DNA from: Anomaloglossus baeobatrachus
Taxonomy: Eukaryota > Chordata > Amphibia > Anura > Aromobatidae
Direction: 5' to 3'
Length of the DNA: 64,000 nucleotides
NCBI RefSeq assembly: GCF_048569485.1
Contig: NC_134356.1
Coordinates: forward strand, 96,410,604 to 96,474,603
Under the pieces are notes generated by a model. The model was not told the DNA's origin. It ran no database searches and saw only the letters and a list, made by a program, of their open reading frames with translations. This document shows, in pieces, positions 43,708-53,223 of this stretch. A program made the position numbers and the translations under genes. Positions within the stretch are counted from its first letter, which is position 1. Each line of letters begins with the position of its first letter.

Positions 43708-45346
43708 TCATGATTGATAGTGGTTGCTCGAATTGGAATATCCTTGCCTGGGCGGAGAAGCTAGCTGCGAAGGGAAGGACTGCGGCAGAAAGGAACACTC
43801 AGGGGTGGGGGGCACACGCACGTTTTTCGGAGGCTCAATCCTCTGCACTGGTGTGCTACGAAGTGTGTCTGGCATTTGTGGCCATGAATATTGTGAACCT
43901 GGAGCACGGTCTACCCTATTACTCAGAGTTGTCGTTTCATCCAGGTTCCCGGCTGCTGCTTGAGTTAGCGTCTCAAGAATGATTCTTTCGGCATGGCTTC
44001 TTTGTGTGGCATCCAACTTCTGTAGTCGCTCAGCAGTCAAGCTGGCAAAGCAGTCCATGCCGGCGTTGACCTGACTTTGTAAAATACGATTTGCCAAACA
44101 GATTAACTCTTCCGATGCCAAGGCGGCCTTTCTTTTTTGTTGATTACTTAGCCGCTGTGGCTGTGGTAGAGCTGAGGGCGCATTGTCTTCAATTTCCTCC
44201 CCACTACTTTCCTCCACACTAACGTGATGGTTCGGGATGTCGCCACTTGTTTGTGTCGAGAGAGCTTGGCAACCGTGCTGCGGGAACACAATACAGAAAA
44301 TTAAAGTTTAAGCTAAACCCATCAATTTTTCAAAAACATAAATCAGCACCCCATCAGAGAAATTATACCCCATTAGATATATCATGCAATGGTAAAAAGG
44401 AGGGGGGTGGCACAAGTACTACGAGATATTACATGAAGAGAAACCAAGTGAAAAATTGTGAAAACATACCCTGCTGTAACTAAATAAAAGCATAGTGCAT
44501 ATAAACATAGGGTACTTAGTAAACACTGTTTTTGATCAAAATAAGCATAAAGCTATCCCATCAACGACAAGGTGTACCAAGTTGGGATAGTACCTACACT
44601 CTCCAATATTAAAACCTTACCATGGGTCTAAAATAGGCCTCAGTGTGGCTAAGGGCTGAGATCTTTTATTTAGTTACAGCAGGGTATGTTTTCACAATTT
44701 TTCCCTTGGTTTCTCTTTGTCTTATGGCCAGTGTGAACATGAGCTCACAAGCTCCTTGTTTTTATAGAGATATTACATGACATTCAACGGTATCAGAACT
44801 GAGTGGGGCTAAACTAGTAAAGGAGTTTACTATACTGACCTTTAAGCAATCACTTTTTCAGACTACACAATTAATCAATGACATGTGCATACAAAGCTTC
44901 AATGCTCTTCACCGGGAAGCACAGAAGGTACTTACATCTCCATCAGGGGAATCAGTCCGGATCTCTGGGTCTTGTTCTGTGGTCGGCCCGAATGAACACA
45001 CTGATGCCCGTGGAAGCTCCTGGTTGTGGATGAAGTCCAGTAAGTGATAATACCACAGTGAGGGCACATAAACGTCATCTGTGCCAGCACCAGACTTCTT
45101 CGACTTCTCAACCTTGTTGAGTTCTTTCTTATACACAGTACGGAGGGACTGGATCTTTTTCCGAACCAGGCTCTCATCCACCTTCTCACAGGGATCATGC
45201 TGCCTAAATAGGGCAATTAATTTCTCATACGCCTTCCTTTTCTTATTTTTATTACAGTAGTCAGGTGATTTCACAAGCCAAAGGCAGGGCAGGGACCGAT
45301 ACAACTCAATGAGTTCACGAACAAACTGTTCACTATTGTAAGACAT
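43708..45346 (-). CDS. MADF-domain DNA-binding protein of the Harbinger element, two exons, open frame
   Basis: Exon 1 (45346 to 44936, 137 codons) begins MSYNSEQFVRELIELYRSLP and holds a complete MADF domain: LWLVKSPDYCNKNKKRKAYE, then KIQSLRTVYKKELNKVEKSK, and VPSLWYYHLLDFI. It ends at a consensus donor, GAT|GTAAGTACC. Exon 2 (44277 to 43708) follows an acceptor CCCGCAG|CACGG and reads HGCQALSTQTSG to NSSNHYQS and stop. The join is phase 0, giving about 326 residues with no stop. Exon 2 is acidic then helical (SEELICLANRILQSQV), like the C-terminal partner-binding region of MADF/BESS proteins, though no clear BESS motif is seen. MADF is a Myb-related fold that binds DNA. Position on the opposite strand, downstream of the transposase, suits an accessory gene. 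This is the only undamaged gene of the element. Confidence 0.8.
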
Positions 45347-45638
45347 CTGAAATTAAGAAAAACACACAGTGAGCATACATGTAACTAACATTTTAACTAG
45401 ATGGCTACTGAGGCTAGTATGTGGACAACGACAGGCCAGGGGGATGGGCATTTGCACATATAGAAGCATGCCCACAATGTAGAATTGCACATGAGAACAT
45501 ACACCCTCCCCCCCCCCCCCCCTGTAAAATGGCTGCCCATGCAAAAGGCTATGTACACAGATAGCTTGCAAGTGTACGAGCATGGCCACAAAGTAAAATA
45601 GAGTCATGATTGCATATAATTGATAGCTACAAATATAT

Positions 45639-45639
<1 letters not shown>

Positions 45640-45692
<53 letters not shown>
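45640..45692. repeat. (TA)n microsatellite
   Basis: About 25 TA units in a row. Confidence 0.95.
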
Positions 45693-45734
45693 GCTATACA
45701 AAATATAAAATATCATATTACACTTATAACAGAA

Positions 45735-45992
45735 ACGCTACAAAAGATCCTAATTTGAGACCTCAAATGATGCCTTCCTTTCAAAGTAGATGGTGTAGAT
45801 CCACAAATAACGGAACGTACTAGCGACTGAAAAGGGGACGCGGAAGACAATCCAGAGATGCACGCACCTAAGAACAAGGAATGGAAGCCCTACTACGTTG
45901 CCTTTATTTTATGAAAAGGTCGAGCAAACACAGAATGACAGCGCAGCAGTGGCCACCCAATCAGAGAATGACAACGCATCAGTGGCCAACAA
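45735..45992. mobile_element. Relic of a Harbinger right end in the middle of the 19-kb element
   Basis: 45735-45992 parallels 55450-55640 in order: GAGACCTCAAATGATGCCTT against GAGACCCCAAAACAATGCCT, then AAGGAATGGAAGCCCTACTA against AAGGATGGAAGCGCTATTAT, then CACCCAATCAGAG against ACCACCAATCGGAG. It stands upstream of the MADF gene just as the true right end would. It suggests that a complete Harbinger unit once ended here. Confidence 0.5.
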
Positions 45993-46097
45993 TCAGAGCA
46001 CACATATACCCATATATGTTCACAGACAGACATTTTGCAGACATATATATTCCGTGGATATCTACCTAGCTAAAAAACAGATATATAATTAAACAAG

Positions 46098-46370
46098 CGG
46101 CACGGTGGCTCAGTGGTTAGCACTGCAGCCTTGCAGCGCTGGGGTCCTGGGTTCAAATCCCACCAAGGACACCATCTGCAAGGAGTTTGTATGTTCTCCC
46201 CGTGTTTGCGTGGGTTTCCTCCGGGTACTCCGGTTTCCTCCCACACTCCAAAGACATACAGATAGGGACTCTAGATTGTGAGCCCTAATGGGGACAGTGT
46301 TGCAAATGTATGTAAAGCGCTGTGGAATTAATAGCGCTATATAAATGAATAAAATTATTAAATTATTATT
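46098..46370 (+). mobile_element. Full-length tRNA-derived SINE (HE1/V type)
   Basis: Starts CGGCACGGTGGCTCAGTGGT (box A: TGGCTCAGTGG), box B GGTTCAAATCC about 45 bp later, then body CGTGTTTGCGTGGGTTTCCT and CTCCCACACTCCAAAGACAT, and an L2-like tail TAGCGCTATATAAATGAATA with ATT repeats. ATTAAACAAG (10 bp) is duplicated at 46088-46097 and 46371-46380. It would be copied by the L2-type machinery. The least damaged of the three copies. Confidence 0.93.
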
Positions 46371-47710
46371 ATTAAACAAGCAACATAACCATGTTCCCGT
46401 CTGCCCAGAGACGCTGTAGTGATGAAAAGTCAATTATCAAACGCACCAGCGTCTCCGGGCAGACGGGATATAGTTTGAAATTAAGGCACTTCCTTCGCAG
46501 ATGCATTAGCGTCCTTTAAGCTGCCGCACGTCCCTTACGTCGACGCTACAATTCTATTGGGTGGCGCTGATTCGTGGCGGGCGGGTTCAATGTTGTTGAT
46601 GCGGCCTGGTCAGGTAATATTGCGGCCAGAATGCATTCAACACCCTGGGGGGACGCAGAGGTGTGATACTTGATTAGAGAGGTGGACAGCAGGGACTATG
46701 ACTGTACTAAACACCAGGAACATCCAGTCCTCCACAAGCAGGCTGTGCTGCAGAGGATCTGTCAGGGCCTATCCAAAAGATTTGGGGTGCAGCGTTCTAG
46801 TACCCAAATATGGAAGAAGCTAGCAGATCTCTGGTACAGATCCAGCAACTGCATTGCCAGCATCCGGTCACACAGCTAGCCACATCGTGGTGAGTGGTGT
46901 TAACATTGGTTGGCACAGTATATAGCAGCTCATTGGTTAACACACTATATGGCGGCTCTGCGGTTAACACAGTATATGACGGCTCCATGGTTAATGCAGT
47001 ATATGGCGGCTCTGGGGTTAACACAGTATATGGCAGTTCAGGGGGTCAGCGATTAGCACAGTATATGGCGGCTCTGCAGTTAACACAGTATATGGCGGGT
47101 CAGCGATTAGTACAGTATCTGGCGGCTCTACGGTTATCACAGAATATGGCGGGTAAGGGGGTCAGCGATTAGCACAGTATATCACGGCTCCACGGTTAAC
47201 GCAGTATATGGCGGGTAGCGATTAGCACAGTATATGGCTTCTCAGTTGCCTCCGCACGCACCACAACAGTAATTTCAGTGCCGTACCTCCAGTATATTGT
47301 ATTTACTATGGTGTATAATAAGGTATATATTCTCCAGCACCTGCACACCATGGGCAGCAGGAGTCACCTGCAGAGCCAGAGCCCCAGCAGGAGTCACCTG
47401 CAGAGCCGGAGCCCCAGCAGGAGTCACCTGCAGAGCCCCAGCAGGAGTCACCTGCAGAGCCGGAGCCCCAGCAGAAGTCACCTGCAGTCTCGCCAGCATC
47501 ACTCTATGACTTGGTTGCAGGCTTGCCTTCCGGTAATTTTTGCAGATAAAACAAGGTCCATTCAACTTGGCTAGGCTAGGGCTGTCATGTACTATGAAGC
47601 GTTTTGTCTTTCCCTAGCTGGTGATGCCAGAGGATTCGGGTGGAACCTCAGCCCCGTCATTACCTGACGAGAAGGAAAACCAAAACCGTAAGTTTTAAAC
47701 AACAAACATA

Positions 47711-49351
47711 CAGTTAGGTCCAGAAATATTTGGACAGTGACACAATTTTCGCGAGTTGGGCTCTGCATGCCACCACATTGGATTTGAAATGAAACCTCTA
47801 CAACAGAATTCAAGTGCAGATTGTAACGTTTAATTTGAAGGTTTGAACAAAAATATCTGATAGAAATTGTAGGAATTGTACACATTTCTTTACAAACACT
47901 CCACATTTTAGGAGGTCAAAAGTAATTGGACAAATAAACCAAACCCAAACAAAATATTTTTATTTTCAATATTTTGTTGCGAATCCTTTGGAGGCAATCA
48001 CTGCCTTAAGTCTGGAACCCATGGACATCACCAAACGCTGGGTTTCCTCCTTCTTAATGCTTTGCCAGGCCTTTACAGCCGCAGCCTTCAGGTCTTGCTT
48101 GTTTGTGGGTCTTTCCGTCTTAAGTCTGGATTTGAGCAAGTGAAATGCATGCTCAATTGGGTTAAGATCGGGTGATTGACTTGGCCATTGCAGAATGTTC
48201 CACTTTTTTGCACTCATGAACTCCTGGGTAGCTTTGGCTGTATGCTTGGGGTCATTGTCCATCTGTACTATGAAGCGCAGTCCGATCAACTTTGCGGCAT
48301 TTGGCTGAATCTGGGCTGAAAGTATATCCCGGTACACTTCAGAATTCATCCGGCTACTCTTGTCTGCTGTTATGTCATCAATAAACACAAGTGACCCAGT
48401 GCCATTGAAAGCCATGCATGCCCATGCCATCACGTTGCCTCCACCATGTTTTACAGAGGATGTGGTGTGCCTTGGATCATGTGCCGTTCCCTTTCTTCTC
48501 CAAACTTTTTTCTTCCCATCATTCTGGTACAGGTTGATCTTTGTCTCATCTGTCCATAGAATACTTTTCCAGAACTGAGCTGGCTTCATGAGGTGTTTTT
48601 CAGCAAATTTAACTCTGGCCTGTCTATTTTTGGAATTGATGAATGGTTTGCATCTAGATGTGAACCCTTTGTATTTACTTTCATGAAGTCTTCTCTTTAC
48701 TGTTGACTTAGAGACAGATACACCTACTTCACTGAGAGTGTTCTGGACTTCAGTTGATGTTGTGAACGGGTTCTTCTTCACCAAAGAAAGTATGCGGCGA
48801 TCATCCACCACTGTTGTCATCCGTGGACGCCCAGGCCTTTTTGAGTTCCCAAGCTCACCAGTCAATTCCTTTTTTCTCAGACTGTACCCGACTGTTGATT
48901 TTGCTACTCCAAGCATGTCTGCTATCTCTCTGATGGAATTTTTCTTTTTTTTCAGCCTCAGGATGTTCTGCTTCACCTCAATTGAGAGTTCCTTAGACCG
49001 CATGTTGTCTGGTCACAGCAACAGCTTCCAAATGCAAAACCACACACCTGTAATCAACCCCAGACCTTTTAACTACTTTATTGATTACAGGTTAACGAGG
49101 GAGACGCCTTCAGAGTTAATTGCAGCCCTTAGAGTCCCTTGTCCAATTACTTTTGGTCCCTTGAAAAAGAGGAGGCTATGCATTAAAGAGCTATGATTCC
49201 TAAACCCTTTCTCCGATTTGGATGTGAAAACTCTCATATTGCAGCTGGGAGTGTGCATATTATATATATAATTGTATTTCTGAACATGTTTTTGTAAACA
49301 ACTAAAATAACAAAACTTGTGTCACTGTCCAAATATTTCTGGACCTAACTG
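47711..49351 (-). mobile_element. Complete Tc1-like transposon with intact transposase
   Basis: Both ends are CAGTTAGGTCCAGAAATATT followed by TGGACAGTGACAC, a perfect 33-bp inverted repeat. TA flanks at 47709-47710 and 49352-49353. Length 1641 bp. The only gene is the transposase at 47966-49003. The perfect ends and open frame suggest a recent arrival. It lies in intron 3 of Myb copy B. Confidence 0.95.
47966..49003 (-). CDS. Tc1-like DD34E transposase, 345 residues, intact
   Basis: Cut-and-paste transposase acting at TA sites. Residues 1-70 form a paired-like DNA-binding domain (helix-turn-helix REIADMLGVAKSTVGYSLRK) ending in the GRPR-type motif KRPGRPRM. A second HTH covers 80-120. The catalytic domain has Asp152 in LWTDETKINL, Asp249 in VQMDNDPKHTA and Glu284 in SPDLNPIEHAF, with 34 residues between the last two, as in Tc1 and Sleeping Beauty. 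The glycine-rich box is KHGGGNVMAWACM. Full family length (about 340), starting at the first Met (49003), 348 bases inside the right end. No stop or frameshift. Whether it is active cannot be read from sequence alone. Confidence 0.95.
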   Translation of the reverse strand: MRSKELSIEVKQNILRLKKKKNSIREIADMLGVAKSTVGYSLRKKELTGELGNSKRPGRPRMTTVVDDRRILSLVKKNPFTTSTEVQNTLSEVGVSVSKSTVKRRLHESKYKGFTSRCKPFINSKNRQARVKFAEKHLMKPAQFWKSILWTDETKINLYQNDGKKKVWRRKGTAHDPRHTTSSVKHGGGNVMAWACMAFNGTGSLVFIDDITADKSSRMNSEVYRDILSAQIQPNAAKLIGLRFIVQMDNDPKHTAKATQEFMSAKKWNILQWPSQSPDLNPIEHAFHLLKSRLKTERPTNKQDLKAAAVKAWQSIKKEETQRLVMSMGSRLKAVIASKGFATKY

Positions 49352-49570
49352 TATACCTCTAAATTATATGTATAAACATAATTAGCCTTGTTAAGTTTTA
49401 CCATTCCCTCCATAGAAATCCCTACATTAGAAGACCTCCTGGCTTCACACAGGATGATGGCGTCACAGCAGACACTGGCAGAAGCAGTTGAACAGCATGG
49501 AGTGATGCTGGCAAGGTTTGTGGCGTCCCAACACCAGGGCGGCAGCCACTAATATTTTATTTTTGTTTAA

Positions 49571-50834
49571 CCCCTTCAGCCCCCGGGCACTTTCCGTTTT
49601 TGTTTTTTGCTCCCCTTCTTCCGAGAGGCCTAACTTTTTTATTTTTCCATCAATCTTGCCATATGAGGGCTTGTTTTTTTGCGGGACGAGTTGTACTTTT
49701 AAGTGAAACCATAAGTTTTACCATATAGTGTACTGGAAAACGGCAAAAAAATTCCAAGTGCGGAAAAATTGGAAAAAAAGTGGGATTGTACAATAGTTTT
49801 TGGGATATGTTATTCACCGTGTTCACTATATGGTAAAACTGATGTGTGGGTATGATGCCTCAGGTCGGTGCGAGTTTGTAGACACCAAACATGTATAGGT
49901 TTACTTGTATCTAAGGGGTTAAAAAAAATTCACAAGCTTGTCCAAAAAACGTGGCGCACGTTTTGCGCCATTTTCCAAAACCCGTAGCGTTCTCATTTTT
50001 CAGGATCTGAGGCTCAGTGATGGCTTATTTTTTGCGTCTCGACCTGACGTTCTTAACGGTACCATTTTTGCGCAGATGCTACGTTTTGATCGCCTGTTAT
50101 TGCATTTTGCGCAAAATTTGCGGCGACCAAAAAACGTAATTTTGGCGTTTGGAATTTTTTTGCCGCTACGCCGTTTACTGATCAGATTCATTGATTTTAT
50201 ATTTTGATAGATCGGGCATTTCTGAACGTGGCGATAGCACATATGTGTGTATATTTTATTTTTTTAACCCTTTAATTTTCAATGGGGTGAAAGGGGGGTG
50301 ATTTGAACTTTTAGGTTTTTTTATTTTTTTTTAATTTAAAACTTTTTTTTTTTTATTTTACTAGTCCCCCTAGGGGGCTATTGCGATCAGCAATCCGATC
50401 GCTCTGCACTATCTGCAGATCTCAGCTACAGAGCTGAGAACTGCAGATTTGCTGCTTCACTTTCAATGCCGGCTGTATTCCGGCATTGAGAGGAAGTGAC
50501 TCATGTTAGCTACAGGCGTCATCACATGACCCTGTGCTACCATGGCAACCGCCGAAAGTCACGTGATCATGTCACGTGACTTCCGGTGGGGGCGGGGTAA
50601 GTCACTGTCATGGCGGCGCCCATATACATATCGCTGCCAAGACTTTGGCAGTGAAATGTAAGGGGTTAATGGCCGCGGGTGGAAGCGATTCCACCCGCGG
50701 CTAGCAGGCACACATATCAGCTGTTGATAACAGCTGATATGTGCGCGTCTCGCCGCCGCCTGCCGGCGGCAGGGGGCGGGGCTTACCGGCACACGATCCA
50801 TGACGTATCTAGTACGTCATGGGTCGTTAAGGGG
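49571..50834. mobile_element. TTAA-target palindromic repeat, intact copy
   Basis: CCCCTTCAGCCCCCGGGCAC at the left and ...GGGTCGTTAAGGGG at the right; TTAA on both sides (49567-49570, 50835-50838). The 3' UTR of Myb copy B continues on the far side. Contains CACGTGACTTCCGG palindromes and TACGTCATGG at the end. Same family as 19973-27581. No ORF of note. Confidence 0.8.
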
Positions 50835-50942
50835 TTAAAACATGTTTTTTCAACTTTTTCAGTTGTTATAAAAAAAAAAAATAAACCCCTTAAATTTTAT
50901 ATCTGCTGTTGTGTAAGCCTTTTTTTTAAAAAAAAAAAATAA

Positions 50943-51887
50943 TGTGGCCAACCAGATGTTTAACCCCTCCATGGGTAGGGGGGATGCGCCGGGACTCAGT
51001 GTGGGTGACGGGAAGGTGCCGTTGGGACGGGCGGGTGTCGTTTGTGTACTCACTCAGTCCAATGACACTGTCACCGACAACTGTGGTAAACCAAAGTTCT
51101 GGACACTGCTGCCACTTGGAGGGAGCAGGCCTGGATCCCGTGCCCGTTGGTGTTGCCTGTTAGTCTGTGACCTTTTCCTTGGCACCTTGTCCTCTAGTTG
51201 GTCCCTATAGTATGAAACTAGTCGGGTCCCGCTCACCAATATGGCTAACTGGGTGAGCTTGCTTTCAGGGTTCACGCTTGGGATTTTCTGGACCATGTGA
51301 GTGGAAAGTCCTATCCCCCTCGTTGCGCTAGTACCCCGATTTTGGAGCGGGTGGAGAACGAGTCTTGAAGGCTCCGTCCTCGTCGGGTAAATTGTCAAGA
51401 CGCCTGAAGCTTCTTCCTGACCTAGGGTCCACGTACCCCGTCATGCCCTGGCCCCTGCCCGGTGATCGCACAAGGCCGCCGGCTGTCCTCCTCGTCAGTC
51501 TGTGCCCCTTGTCACGATCCCCTGCGACCGGGGTCCAGCTCTTACCAGGTCCAGATTAACGTCTGCCACCTAGTAGTCTCAAGGAGCACAGCTCCTATTC
51601 CCTCCTCTCTCTCCCTCTCTCCTCCGACACTTCACCACTCCGTGACCTCTCCACTCGAGAGTCACTCATCAACTCACTGTCTCCTGACCCTCCCTTAACC
51701 AACCCCACACTCAGGCCATCCACTAGTGTGTCTGGTGGGTGTGGTGCAGAGTGTTCCTAGGATTTGTTAATTAGCTGTTCTTGGCAACACCAATGGTTAT
51801 TAGTCCGTAACCAAGGAGGAGGTGGATACTGTGCAGAAGGGCAGATTGCATAATACCCTGTGATGACCTGCTAGGCCAGGGCTTCAC
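50943..51887. repeat. Unclassified GC-rich repeat-like stretch
   Basis: Differs in composition from its neighbours and ends next to the MADF relic. TG...CA ends can be drawn, and TGTCACGATCCCCTGCGACC is the sort of sequence met in amphibian LTRs, but no matching target duplication or internal region was found. Left unclassified. Confidence 0.3.
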
Positions 51888-51893
51888 ACTTAC

Positions 51894-52045
51894 ATCTCCA
51901 ACAGCGAAGTCAGTCCGGATCTCTGTGTCTTGTTCCAGGGTCAGCTGCATCAAACATACCGTTGTCCGAGGTAGCTCTTGGTCACGGGTGAAGTCCAGAA
52001 AGTCACAGTACCATAACGAGGGCACAAAAACCTCATCTGTGCACA
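51894..52045 (-). pseudogene. MADF gene relic, second copy
   Basis: TDEVFVPSLWYCDFLDFTRD, then QELPRTTVC and QDTEIRTDFAVGD align with the end of MADF exon 1 (VPSLWYYHLLDFIHNQELPR, DPEIRTDSPDGD), and the donor GAT|GTAAGTGTG is conserved at the same place. The rest of the domain has been replaced by a short tandem repeat (52046-52165). Pairs with Myb copy B as the intact MADF pairs with copy A. Confidence 0.8.
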
Positions 52046-53220
52046 TGAGTAGTATCACCATACAGTGCCCACATGAGACGCAGGACATGAGTAATACTGC
52101 CATATAGTGCCCACATCTATGCAGCATATAATACTGCCATATAGTGTCCACATAATATGCATCAAAAGCATCTCTGGCTTAATACCAGCTCGTAAAACAA
52201 AGATCTTATTAACTCCTTATTACCCAGCGAGCCACACGGCACAAGGGCCGCTGGCAGAGTTGGATACAGCGCCAGAAGATGGCGCTTCTATGAAAGCGCC
52301 ATTTTCTGGGGTGGCTGCGGACTGCAATTAGCAGGGGGGGGGGGGGGGTCAGAAAGCTTGTGCCACCCTGCGATGTGGATTCCAGCCCCCAGCCACCTAA
52401 TTGTACCTGCCTGGACACAAAAATTTGGTGAAGCCCATTGTTTTTTTTTTTGCATTATTTCATGAAAATGGTCAGTGTTGCTATTCACTGGCTGTGGCAT
52501 TAACTGTACAGGACCTGCATGATGTCATAGCCACGTGACCGGTCTGTAGCCAATGAAGTTACAACATTCACACCGGGCTTGTCACGTGCCTATGACGTCA
52601 CAAAAGGCCATTGACCCATTTGCAGCAATGAAGCAACAAAACGGTAAGTAAAATGATAATGTTTATTAACTGTATTGTGTAGTTTATAGCCACCCGCCAC
52701 CCCATCCCATCCCATTACTGTAAAGATCGACAGCGGACACAAGATTGTATTATCTCGATTCCACTCTCAATCTTTACAAAGCTAAAAATCTATTGCATTT
52801 TTGAAGCAGGAACAATTACCTGTAGCCGGTCTCCCCCCCGAAACACGTGCACCGCTGTCTCTGCCATCACGCATGTGTACCCAAAGTGGCCGCGGCCTTA
52901 TATACCCACTATGACGCTGTGCAGCCAAGCCAATCACAGTAACACCACAGCAAAGATGGCTGCGGCGTTATTGTGAGGGCAAGCAACATCAGATGTGTTC
53001 ATTGGCTGGAAAAAAAAGGTGACAGGAAGTCAGAAATGAAAATGAAAGTATTGTAGAAAATACAGTTTTATTCGTCGGATAGTGAATACATCGAATACCC
53101 TATTATCCGTCATATAGGGAATAGTGGCGAATACATTCGCTCATCCCTATATGTACACAAATAGCTTGCAAGTATAGAAGCATGACTGCACTGTCAAATA
53201 GGGCTATAATAGCAGAAGAT
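52046..53220. other. Tandem repeat, inverted duplicate and unassigned DNA
   Basis: 52046-52165 has about five loose copies of ATACTGCCATATAGTGCCCA. 52190-52480 is the reverse complement of 53945-54240 (shared AGCGCCAGAAGATGGCGCTT). 52500-53220 is unassigned. No gene. Confidence 0.5.
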
Positions 53221-53223
53221 TAA

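Larger units (their letters stand above)
46631..49552 (+). pseudogene. Myb/SANT-like Harbinger accessory gene, copy B, four exons with two in-frame stops
   Basis: Exon 1 (46631-46889): MHSTPWGDAEV, stop, YLIREVDSRDYDCTKHQE, then KRFGVQRSSTQIWKKLADLW, a Myb/SANT-like domain; a second stop (TAG, 46877) precedes donor GTGAGT. Exon 2 (47338-47532): five QQESPAEPEP-type repeats, then SPASLYDLVAGLPS, donor GTAATT. Exon 3 (47631-47687): EDSGGTSAPSLPDEKENQN, donor GTAAGT. Exon 4 (49431-49552): DLLASHRMMASQQTLAEAVE to QHQGGSH, stop. All three introns are phase 1, so the model is self-consistent. Intron 3 holds the Tc1 element. The two stops (TGA at 46664 and TAG at 46877) look like single substitutions. 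In Harbinger systems the Myb-like protein brings the transposase to the nucleus and the ends. Confidence 0.75.

Noticed and set aside
46098-46170. A tRNA gene
   Set aside because: Boxes A and B are present but the cloverleaf is not, and the sequence continues into a SINE body and tail with a target duplication.
50943-51887. A solo LTR
   Set aside because: TG...CA ends can be drawn but no flanking duplication was found and the right edge runs into the MADF relic's intron; kept as unclassified.
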